Part shown: piece after piece, positions 52,024 through 62,365 of the stretch
Position numbering within the stretch: the first letter of the stretch is position 1
Layout of the letters: every line of letters starts with the position of its first letter
Assembly (NCBI GenBank): GCA_904063045.1
Contig: CAJFCJ010000008.1
Location: 62,001 to 126,000, forward strand
Origin: Dimorphilus gyrociliatus
Taxonomy: Eukaryota; Annelida; Polychaeta; Dinophilidae
Reading direction: 5' to 3'
DNA length: 64,000 nt
Notes under the pieces: generated by a model
Databases searched by the model: none
What the model saw: only the letters and a program-made list of their open reading frames with translations
What the model was told of the DNA's origin: nothing
Program-made: the position numbers and the translations under genes

Positions 52024-54337
52024 TTAAGCTTTTTCTTGTTGGTTAGGTGAAGTTGTTGAATTACCAACAAATTCTACACTGGCTTCATGACAATCTTTGA
52101 AACTACCAACACTTAATGTGTCGTTCTTTCTCTCATCCTCTGTAATATAACTATCATCAGGTTCAGTCACATCCCAAAATTCAACATTTTCCATTTCCTT
52201 TGCTCCCGGCGTTACAGTATGGGTAGTTAATGAATCATAACTTTGATTTGCACTGGCAAACCGTGAAGACGTCGGAGTTTGAAAATTCCCTGAACTTGTA
52301 TTTAATTGGTCTTCTCTGGCTGACTGATAAAATGATGAGGAATCATTCAAGTCATTTGCGGAATAAAAGGATCCATAATTTATCCTAGCTTCTGATTCCT
52401 CAACTGAATTAATAGATGCATAATTTGGTCTACTACCATTTGATGCAGATGCAGTTGTATTTCGAGAATTTTCTAGATCGTCAGATGAATCTGAGCTTCT
52501 GTGTCTACGTGAGAATAACGTCCTTATCCGACTACCTAAGCCTATAAGAACACGTAGGATATAATAAGAGTTACATTGTAGCTAGCGGAAATACCTGTAG
52601 AGGTTTCTGGTGAAGTTGTCTCCCCTCCTTCCGCGCCCAGAAGTGGAGTTCTTTCGGAATGGGAACTACCAGATGAAGCAATTGGATAATTAGGATCATC
52701 CTCTCTCAAAACAGCCTGCTTGCATACTGGACATATTCTCTTATTTTGCGTCAACCAAGGATCAACACATGCTTTATGATAGGCTGTGGAAGTAATAAAG
52801 AATAAATTACATAGTTATTGAATTGAATCCACTTAAAAGAAAGAAAAAGTTTAAAGCCTGATATATTGATATAGATATATATATATATACTGTATATATA
52901 TGTGTTTGTAACATGACCTAAAAAAATTTATTCGTCACACCTTCATATATGTTTTTCTATTTGTGAGAAATTGTTACTACTATTGAAAAGTCTTGTAATT
53001 TGAACTCTTAATTTGATATTAATAGTAATATGATATTCTCTAATTATGCACATATTCAGGCTCTTTGCTATGACAATAATAAATACTTTGTTATTGTTAG
53101 AAAATATAATCTGTTCAATATTCTATAATTTCTTTCAATTTACCGTGTCGGCATGGTAAAATTCTTAAAACTTCAGTCTCTTCATAGGCCTCCAAACATA
53201 TGGCACAAACTTCATACGGATCACCTGTTTTTGTTAAAATCATTACTATTTAATAAAGAAGATAACTATTAATTGTTTAATAAACCTTTCACGAAAGACT
53301 TTGTTTCAAGCTGTTGCAATCTGCGAATAGGTAGTCTTGCTTTTCTCTTTTTGTAGAAGTTATAACATAAATGAATCGACTATAAAAGAAGGTTAATAAG
53401 AAAAGGTTTAAGGATTGATATTTATAATTTTAATTACCCAAGCTGTAATAACCCCAAGTATGGCAAGGCTTCCCAAAGTTCCAGCAGCTATTATGAAGGC
53501 TTTAAAGTTAAAATAGTCCCTCGGTTGGGCTAATATTATTGCTTGACACCTATCATTAAAAAGTATCATTAATACATTAAGCTAATAGCAAAATATGAGA
53601 TGTTACTTTGAGGTATATAAATACTTCTCCAGAAGTTCCTTGGCTGATCTTTGGGGAACGAAAGTTACGTAAATATGAACGTGCCGGTTCTCTATAACGA
53701 ATTAAATTAATTAGCGAATTTCAAGAATTAAAGGTGAGTCATACTCACTATCTTTGGCTTTTAACCTAACAAATGTATCTTCATCTTTTTCGTCATAGAA
53801 TATAGCTCCAGCAAAGCTAGCGTTTTGTAAATTCAAAGCCTATAGTGAAAACATAGAGAATAATATATTCTCACTAAAACAAATGTATATAATTCCTCCA
53901 TTTACCTGAAGATCATCGGGACAACTTCTTCTTTTATAGACTGCGTAAAATGGACCTTCTTCTGGGGGTTTAATATCCAACTTGTCACAAGCATTATATT
54001 GGACATTATAGAGAAAACCTTTCTGTTAACAAAATGGTTAAAGTTTAAACTCAAATTGCCAATAGGTGTTGATTACTGTTTTAACCTCAGAAGAAGACAT
54101 AGGTACTTTTCTTCCAAATAGAGCATTTTCTGACTCGAAAACATCAATCTCTGTGTGATTTGGTGATATCTGTGTACAATGTAACAATTTTAAGTGACTT
54201 ATAGTTTTTTAAAGACAATAAAAATAGGCGTAGGTTAAAACAATATATACAATAAGTATTTCTCCAGTAGGTTGTAGGTTTAAACAATCAGGTAAAAATA
54301 ATGTAATCAAGAAGACTATAGACATGAAAATTTTCAT
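52024..54337 (-). CDS. PA-TM-RING E3 ubiquitin ligase (RNF13/RNF167-like)
   Basis: Ten exons: 54337-54251, 54169-54086, 54022-53906, 53839-53749, 53691-53625, 53549-53438, 53379-53286, 53224-53144, 52783-52595 and 52541-52024; 1440 nt, 479 residues. A signal peptide (about 1-20) leads into a lumenal protease-associated domain (about 30-160). One membrane helix follows (about 163-192). The RING-H2 finger has Cys224, Cys227, Cys242, His244, His247, Cys250, Cys262 and Cys265, and contains HKACVDPWL and CPVCK. After the RING comes SERTPLL, an acidic dileucine signal of the type used by RNF13 for AP-3 sorting to late endosomes and lysosomes. A long Ser/Asn-rich tail ends the protein. The family ubiquitinates targets at endosomal and ER membranes. 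Overall order matches RNF13 and RNF167, which I cannot separate. The gene is head to head with DNAJC11. Confidence 0.94.
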
Positions 54338-54671
54338 TCTTATGAGATTCAACAATACTGCGCCAATAAACTTAGTTTCTTTAATAGCTTCTTATCTGAA
54401 AAGAAAAAAAATAGCGATATTATTAAATAAGAATATGAGCGATAATACAATATAATCTACTTATAGGAGAAGAGGTTAAGATTTTGATAATCCAGCAATA
54501 CTCACATCATATGAAACTTCAAAATAATGAATATTTTATATCTAATATGGCAAATCAAACAGATATTAATATTTATCCTGACTTAAGTGTCATTTACTTG
54601 AAATGACGTCATATCAAACGCAGTTCTGAAAACTCGTTAATACAAATGGTGTCCATAGTTTCGGAACCGAT
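54338..54671. promoter_or_regulatory. Bidirectional promoter with CRE, RNF13-like / DNAJC11
   Basis: This 334 bp separates two divergent ATGs. It contains a perfect TGACGTCA palindrome at 54604-54611, 61 bp before the DNAJC11 ATG, the consensus for CREB/ATF factors. No TATA box is evident next to it. Shared control of the two genes is inferred. Confidence 0.6.
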
Positions 54672-57229
54672 ATGGATGAGGACGATTTAGAATTATTCGA
54701 TAATGATGACTTTTATGCCTGGTTGGGCCTGGGGAGAAATGTAAGACGACATATTTTGTGAATTTTCATCAACTTTCAGCATTATGATTTCTTAGATATA
54801 TCGATTTTCAAATATTTTCTGAACGATAATACAATAAAACGTGCTCTCAATACAGGCTACAGCTGAAGAGATAAACAATGCCTATAGGAGAATGAGTAAA
54901 ATATATCACCCAGATAAACATGCATTAGATCAATTGAAGAAAGAAAAAGCCGAAAGACTGTTTAATAAAATTAAGAGAGCTCATGAAGTTTTGTCTGATC
55001 CTCATAAGAAGGTCATATATGATACAACTGGTGAAAAGGGTTTGCAAGCTGAAGGATGGGAATTATTACCGAAACAAAAAACTCCCCAAGAAATATTACT
55101 TGAATATGAGCGATTGAAACAGGAGCGAGAAGAAAGGTTGTTAGAACAAAAAACAAATCCAAAGGGATCTATAGTTGTTGGGATTGATGCTACTGATATA
55201 TTTGATAGATATGATCAAGAAGATGGAATATCATTTGGGCAAGTTTTAAATATTTTAAAATTACATTCAATTGCTGTTTTCATATTTGATGCAATGGTGA
55301 TGCAATAATAACTCTAATAGATCCGAATTACCACACCTAGAAGTTAATCAAATGAGTATTGCTCAATCTATTGAATTTCCTTTGACGGTTAAAGACAGAA
55401 TAGTTCTTCAGGTATATAAATAAAATGATACCTCAGCCACATTTGCTCAAACATGAAACTTCATTTAAGGGTCAGTTGGCAAGTCAAAATGGAAATGGTT
55501 CAGGAGCCGTTGCCACATCCTATCGTCGCGTTCTATCAGATAATAGTTGGGTCGAGGTTCGCACTATGATGGATTATTGACAATTTATTAATAATTAAAT
55601 CAAATTTTATACTTAAACAGACAGAACTTTCTGTGGGAAATGGTTTAGGAGTATCAGTAAGAGGATTTAGACAGCTGTGGGCTAGAAGGTAAAGGCTATT
55701 CATAAAAAATATTAACAATTATTTACACTTTTGTTTATTGAAAAGCTATTGTACAATGACGGCATCTCTGCAAGATACTAGGAAAGGTTTAAGACCATCT
55801 CTAAATATTCGTATGTGTTACAATAAAAATTTGTCATTTAACTTATTAAATGTAATAAATTGTTTTAAACAGTAACTGCATCCCAAATTGATAAAAATAT
55901 ACAAGGAAGACTATCCTGGAATGCGCTACGACCTAGTAGTATACAGTATTCTCTAGTTTATGATAACGAATGTAATCATGGTTCTGTTACTTTAAACGTT
56001 AGTAAAATTTATTTTTAATTTAAGAACTTAAAAAAAACCGAATTAAAACATTTTATAGGTCGGAATTTTAAACTCATACTTATCTGCAACGTATGTTAGG
56101 AAGTTTCCCGACTATGAAATGAAACTAAAAGGATCTGTAAAGTATGATTAATTATTTGAAGTTACAATTAAAGAAGCTAAATAATTTTACCTTTTAGATA
56201 TGGTACTTTTGGGATTTGGTCGGAAGGTTCTTGTGAAAAGAAACTTACTAAGTTTAGTACGGTATCTGGAGCTATATCTGTTGGATCCCATACAGGTGTC
56301 TTATTAAAGATAAGGTTAGTTGAAGAAGTAATTAATGTTGTACAATCGTAATTTTCAACTATATTTTGTCTTATCTTAGAGTTTCAAGAGGAAATATGCA
56401 ATTTTTCTTCCCCATACACTTATCAGACTATGTTGACCCGGCAGCTATATTTTACGGAACATGTATTACCGTTGGCGGCTATTTTGCTCTTAAAAATCTT
56501 TTAATTCTTCCGTTTGTTAAATCGAGAGAAAAAGAAAATCTTCAACGAAAAAAAGGAGAATTCGAAGAATGGTCGAAGGAGCAGAAAAAAAATGCATTAG
56601 CAGAACTTGATTTGATGAAGGAAACCGTTGAAAGAAGCTATAACAACGAAAAAGCTAAAGGAGGTTTAGTTATCAAAAAAGCTCTTTTCGGAAAATTATC
56701 AGGCGAAAATTTACAGTTAGTTGATTTATATATGATTCAATATTTAAGCTTATTTGATAGTATCTATATAATTTGTTTCCTTCAATAGAAAATCTGATTG
56801 CATTGACGTAACCCTACCGATGCAGGCTTTGGTTAACGACTCTAAAATAGTTTTACCTGCTAACACCAATATAGTAAGTATTTTTTACTTTTGAATTAAT
56901 ATTTTTTGTATATTGTTAAAATATTTATTTTGAGAAGAGTCTAAGTGTGTTCATTAATAAATCATTAGAATGACATTTCACCTATTTAATTTCATACTAG
57001 AGTGAACTACCTGGATTCTACGATCCGTGTTTTGGAGAACCTAAAGAGCTATCTATAAAGTACGATTTTAGAAGACGGCCTCATTCTTGCATACTCAATG
57101 AAAAGAAAAAAATTGTCATACCTTGCAAAGGTATTCATCAAAAACTTTGGAATTTTTCGAAAAAATCTAAGAAATTTCCTTTTTTTTTCAGATCATACTT
57201 GCGAAGAATCTGGCGAACCTGTGACCTGA
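54672..57229 (+). CDS. DNAJC11: DnaJ homolog subfamily C member 11
   Basis: Thirteen exons: 54672-54740, 54856-55238, 55321-55411, 55470-55550, 55621-55688, 55746-55810, 55873-55997, 56059-56141, 56198-56314, 56380-56715, 56789-56873, 57001-57130 and 57192-57229; 1671 nt, 556 residues, against about 559 that I recall for human. The J domain is N-terminal with the HPD motif at 41-43 and DPHKKVIYDTTGEKGL. QKTNPKGSIVVGIDATDIFD follows, then a long beta-rich region with QNGNGSG, a segment FFFPIHLSDY, a Lys/Glu-rich helix, and the C-terminal domain with ELPGFYDPCFGEP. The protein is known as a mitochondrial outer-membrane-associated partner of MICOS/MIB needed for cristae shape. Intron 2 (55239-55320) is GC-AG with a GCAAGT donor; only this choice keeps frame and family sequence. 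Exon 4 may instead end at 55556, adding Val-Glu. Confidence 0.97.
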
Positions 57230-57313
57230 CAAATTGAAGCTATTTTCAACAGTCTAAAGCTAAATACATAATGTCAAAGTTAAAGAAAAATTTTGGTTTA
57301 AAAGAAATATATG

Positions 57314-57350
57314 CTATATATATATATATATATATATATAAATTTATATA

Positions 57351-57386
<36 letters not shown>
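57314..57386. repeat. TA-rich microsatellite downstream of DNAJC11
   Basis: About 70 bp of nearly pure TA with a few AAATT and TTTA interruptions, in the presumed DNAJC11 3' UTR or just past it. Confidence 0.9.
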
Positions 57387-57390
<4 letters not shown>

Positions 57391-57803
57391 GTATGTGTAC
57401 GTAAATACAGATGAGAGTTCCGTATTAGATCCTTAATTGATATCTTGTTAAAATAAAAAAAAAACAACCCGAAAAGAAAAGGAAAGAAGGAAACAATTTT
57501 TTATGAAATTAATAGCTGAGAATTTTTAGATTTAGGATAAAGTCTGCTCTTTGCCACCATCGATTAACTCTAACAAGTGCAAAGAGGCTTTAATTGGGAA
57601 GTAATACAGATAAGTAATCTAATTATGACTCTTTAAGGCCTTAACAATTTCAAATAAATGTATATAGTGGATATTGGCTTGAAAAAAAAACGACAAAGTT
57701 GATGCTAAAGTTTTTACAGTTAACAAAATGTTAAAATAGTTAATTGGATGATCGTTGTAAACATATTGGCCTATTTACCCTAATATAGACTTTCTATTTT
57801 TAG

Positions 57804-57956
57804 AAATTAAGAATACTGTAACACCATCAGAATCCAGGCAATTGGCCACAGTCGCGACATTATCGGTCTTAGTATTTGCTCTCTTACAAATGCGACGTCC
57901 TCGTTCTCAGCTACTGACTATTTACGTTCCTAACAAGTGGTTTTTGAAAATAAAAA
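57804..57956 (+). CDS. Candidate exon, possibly an alternative 3' exon of DNAJC11
   Basis: A 153 nt open segment is flanked by CTATTTTTAG and a strong GTAAGT donor. Its open frame needs one base from the preceding exon, exactly what DNAJC11 exon 12 (ending 57130) supplies, so it could replace exon 13. The frame reads SESRQLATVATLSVLVFALL, a hydrophobic stretch, then basic MRRPRS and YVPNKWFLKIK. Joined to the acceptor near 58135 the frame ends at once in TAA. The family C-terminus matches exon 13 rather than this one, so it may be a minor isoform, part of another gene, or chance. Confidence 0.33.
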
Positions 57957-59369
57957 GTAAGTTATGCACTTACGGCCTTAATTCAAACCAAATAAAGGAA
58001 ATGAAATCAGATTATACGTGGGTAGTTTTATCGTTTGAATTTTATTTTTTTACTATAGACATCTCAAACCTACCTATACATTTTTCTGTATTATAAAAAA
58101 GGACTATCATAGCTTGTAATATGTTATTTTACAGCTTAATTCATAGTTTAACGTATAAAATGTGACTAAAGAATTTTTCATAAAGGAAAAGTTGAAAAGC
58201 CTGCACGGTTTGATTAACCTTCATTTATTTTCGTCCAAAGTTCGTTTCGTTTTAGGTCGACGCACCGGCATTTAGAGTTTTATATAGTAAACAAATCTTT
58301 GAATCATTTTAACCTTTAACTTTAATTTATATCTATCTCCTTATAATAGTACATACATAAATGTATACGATATAAATTAATATAAATGCTCCTATAGAAT
58401 TACAATTATAATAGAAAATAAGATAAATTTTTGTGTATAGATTCTTGCGCAATTATAAGATTTTTTCTTATCATGAAAGAAAACAATGGTATTTATAAAC
58501 GGCAGAAATATATATAGGATATATGTAACTATATGGATCATTAGCTAATACTATTCATACTCTTTCAAGAGTTAAAAGTAGGGTAAATAAAAATAACGTT
58601 TTCGTTATAATAACTATTTCATTACATTAAATAAAATTATAGAAATGGTAAATCTTTTTTTTATTTTCTTTTATTGTTAAATGTAAGAAATACCGTCCAA
58701 TTTTCTCCAACAAAAGAACCAATTTTAGTGAAAGTTTTCGGCCAATAGGACTTTGTAATTTTGTTACGTAATAACAAATCGATTTGTATTGAATACCTAA
58801 TATATTTAGCGTCTTACCCAACAAATGATCCACCTTGCCCGCGTAATATCGTAAATTTTAGAATAAATTACCCGTCGTAAATATTTGAAGTGGACAAAAG
58901 GGAGATGAATTGTGATGTAACTTAAGTAGTAAAACGAAAATTTAACCGAAATGTGGTGAAAGTTCGACTTGTATTCTTATTCAAAAATAATAAATAATCA
59001 TTATAGAGCATATCGTCTATACGCAGATACAATTTACATGAATATATATATGTATATATATATTATATAAATATACTGTACATACATAAATTTATCTTTT
59101 AAGTATACAGAGTATAAAGATATTTATATAATTTTGTGAATATACTCATATATAGTTAAAAAGATAACAACTAATACAATATAAAATAAGCTCACATTTA
59201 TTAAGCATATGTATTTTATACTGTACGTATTATGTACATAATATAGCACGGCAGGGGAAGAGAAAAATTAAATAAAAACTTAGAAAATCATCTTTTTCCA
59301 TAAAGAATCGTTTGTAGTATTTACATGTACATATTGTAGAACATATATAACACTATATCTATACATATA

Positions 59370-59370
<1 letters not shown>

Positions 59371-59412
<42 letters not shown>
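59371..59412. repeat. (TA)n microsatellite
   Basis: About 20 uninterrupted TA units, followed by CACACA. Confidence 0.95.
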
Positions 59413-59417
<5 letters not shown>

Positions 59418-61798
59418 GTGAAATATATTTATCAGGACAATATCTCTTTTTCCTATGATGAACTAATTCAGTTCTATCTCTTTCTCTCTCTCACTCACTC
59501 TCTTAATCTTATTTCTCTAAGATCTTTCGTTCATCTATATACACAAAATATTCATAAAAGGAAAATTTGTTGCAGTGCAATTCGTTTAATTGGAATTTTG
59601 TGTATAAAATTGTTTTTTGATAAGAAATGCTCCATTTAAACCCTTCAGTTATATTTTTATATAAATATATATCAAGTATAATTTGAAAGATTTCTATTTT
59701 TCGATTAATTGATTAATTCCACTCAACTTTTATAGATAAGAGTTTTTCAGATTAGTATTACAAGTTCACATATATTTTTATAGATAAGAATTGAATAGAA
59801 TTGAAATGAAAACGTTCTGAGTGACATTTTAATTGAAGTTTGAAAAAAATAACTGTTCTATAAAAAGCATTGAATAAGATAAGTTATAAAATTGCTTAAA
59901 AAAGTCAGAAGGACACATGAATACAACTTAAATAAACTCTTTAAGAAAACCACAAATGACATATTACTATGACCCTTGACTCTTTTAAAAAAATATAGAT
60001 TAGGAACCTGACAGTAAAAAAAAGAAGACTAGTAGAAAATTGTTTAATTTTCATCAATTGGAGGAATAAAAGGATGGAAAGCACATGTTTTTTTTTTTTA
60101 TTACTTTTTTGTATCTTTATATAGAAGTAAAATCACAGGATAGCTGTATTCCATAGCTAACAGAATACATAGAATATGAGGTCAATTTGTTCACTTTTTA
60201 ATAGAATACACTTAAAAAACAAGATTTGTAAACAAAGTAGAAAAAACAAACACTCACTCGAAAGTAAAGGACATAGTGCCACTATTAGAATCAACCTTAA
60301 GGTCTTTTACCTTTTTTTAATTGATTAATAGGGCAAAATACCCAAAAATCGGTAACAAACAACTCGATACCTGAATGAAACATATTCTTAATGATTCATA
60401 ATCTGTAACACAAACAAATCGCTTTTACAATGAATAAATAGTTAAATCTGTTGCTATATATATAACATAACTTGTTAGTTTGTTAATCAATACCTCCTGT
60501 ATTTTATAAGTATATACGTAATATATTACATAACTAGCCTGAACTACGACTTAATAATTTGTATAAAAACAACAATTATTAAAGTTGTTAGTATTATTAA
60601 AGTAGTTATGTTAAGTATAGGAAAGTACTTCAGTGGTAAAGATTATAGGAATCATTCTCTCTCTCTCTTTCACTTTCATTCAATGCCTTTTCTTTAAAGA
60701 AAAAAGAAAGTCATCATATAAAAAGTTAAGTTGCAATTGGTTTTCATATTTACCTGTTTCTTTTTCTCTATCTCACTCGCTCTAATTCTTTTTCCATTTT
60801 TTTTCTCTTACTTAAGCCTATAATCCCTTTAGATAAGCTAATAAGGAACCATACCTTTTTTTTATTTAATTTTTTTACAACTTTTTTTTTGTCTGAAAAT
60901 TGTCTTATAATTTAATTCTGTCTTTTACAAAATATCTAGGTAACAAGGATTTTACTCTCAAAATGCCTAGTTGCCTTAAAAAATCACAATAACAGCACCT
61001 GTTCTCGAATTAAACACGCAATTTTTGCTCACTCGACAAAATCTAACCTTTTTTCAAAAAGAAAAATACCCCAAGAAAAAAGTTCAAAGGTTCAAAAAAA
61101 ATTCCTAAGGGTCTAAAAAAATTATAATAGGCAAAAAGCAAATATTTGAGTAGAATCAGTTTTGAGAAATGATTTTTAAATATATGCATATATAACAATA
61201 ATATACGTATACTCTCTTTACATTAACTTTCTTAAAGAACAATATAGACTTATAAATAAATAAATAAATAATATATAGTGTTTTATCTCTCTAAAATAGA
61301 TTGCATCCTAAAAACTATACTTTTTCAACTGTTTTATAAATATACTTTCTTATTTTGAACGACTCTTCAACTATTTCTAATTGAATTGTTTGTTATTAAG
61401 TATTTTTTTATCCAATTAAACGGAAATGCACTGTCTTTTTTTTTTTTCATTTTCTTTTTACCTCTTATTTAACAAAACAAATAAAAGTAAACAACAAGAA
61501 CATATTAATATCTAAACGGAGGAGTTTTTGTGCATTTTGTTTTTATGGATTGGTCGGGCTTATTTATTTTTGTTTTTTTGTTGTTTTTTGCAGACTTTGC
61601 AGCGTCGTTGAGAGAAAATAGAGGAATTAGTACATAATTCTAAATGATAGAATATAAAAAAAGGCTGCAAGGGGTGTAACCGCATACCAAAAATGCGTTG
61701 TGTTTATTCAGCGTAGGAGTTTTTTCAATTCAAACTCCACTCTTCGAACTGTTTATAAGTCTGAATAACTTGCATTCAATTTTTTTTCGCAGGCCAGT

Positions 61799-62365
61799 TT
61801 AGTTGTTCAAGTTTTTGGGCCATTTTGTTGAACTACCTAATTCGTCAATACGCAATAATATTCTATTCGATAGAGCCGATTTTCTTATCCTGGCTCTTCG
61901 TTGTTTGCTATCAAACGACAAATATTGCCTCGTTTTCTTCAATTTACACCTCCTTGATGCATGGAAGCGTGCTCTGGCAAAAGCTACATGGTTTTGATAG
62001 CCCGATTCTATCTTTTGCCATAGGCAGTACTTATCTAGCGTCCGATAGTTACAGGCCGATTTACGGCAGGCGGATAATGTCCGAATTTGGACGCCTTTCG
62101 TCCGGATCCTTTTCGAGCATACGAAATGTTTAGTTTCGGTGTTCTGCAGTAAGTAGGGGTAAAAATTCAATTTGCATGGGGACGGTTCCGAGTAAAATAA
62201 TTCGTATAGATGAAATTGGGTAAAATTATTCCATCTCGGCATATTGGCAAATATTCTATTTTTCCGTTTTGTTTGTTTTGATTGAACCATATAGCCGTCG
62301 GCCGTCGTTAGTCGGACTAGTTTAACAGAGTAGAAGCTATCGTCTCCTAAACCGAGCGTTTCGTT
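61799..62365 (-). CDS. Probable divergent FGF-like ligand, 3'-terminal coding exon
   Basis: This is a 567 nt exon (188 codons and stop) preceded on the minus strand by TTAATTAAACAG, a good acceptor in phase 0. The protein is basic and Cys-containing. Its layout fits a beta-trefoil FGF core: a first repeat with LVRLTTADGYMVQ and a second with TKHFVCSKRIRTKGVQI, resembling the GLYICMNKKGKL strand of FGFs. Then come a Cys in SACNYRTL, GYQNHVAFARARF, comparable to the WYMAFTRKGRP strand of FGF8-type ligands, and KKTRQ before a basic tail. If correct, it is a secreted ligand for receptor tyrosine kinases and binds heparan sulfate through its Arg/Lys-rich surface. The upstream exon or exons with the signal peptide were not found and may lie beyond the right edge. 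The match is by eye to remembered FGF8/17/18 sequence and is weak, so another secreted basic protein is possible. The exon itself is very likely real. Confidence 0.5.
   Translation of the reverse strand, partial: NETLGLGDDSFYSVKLVRLTTADGYMVQSKQTKRKNRIFANMPRWNNFTQFHLYELFYSEPSPCKLNFYPYLLQNTETKHFVCSKRIRTKGVQIRTLSACRKSACNYRTLDKYCLWQKIESGYQNHVAFARARFHASRRCKLKKTRQYLSFDSKQRRARIRKSALSNRILLRIDELGSSTKWPKNLNN

Larger units (their letters stand above)
57230..61798. other. Gene-poor stretch with large TA microsatellites
   Basis: No confirmed gene. TA/TTTA runs at 57314-57386 and TA at 59371-59412 dominate, and pyrimidine-rich CT patches occur near 59480-59510 and 60655-60680. One exon-like segment at 57804-57956 is listed separately. 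The right end should include the 3' UTR of the FGF-like gene on the minus strand. Confidence 0.5.

Noticed and set aside
57539-57602. Exon-like segment between AG and GTAATA downstream of DNAJC11
   Set aside because: Its only open frame does not join in phase to the candidate exon at 57804 or to DNAJC11 exons.
61803-62133. Two plus-strand frames opposite the FGF-like exon
   Set aside because: They lack start and splice context and read as hydrophobic antisense of a basic protein.
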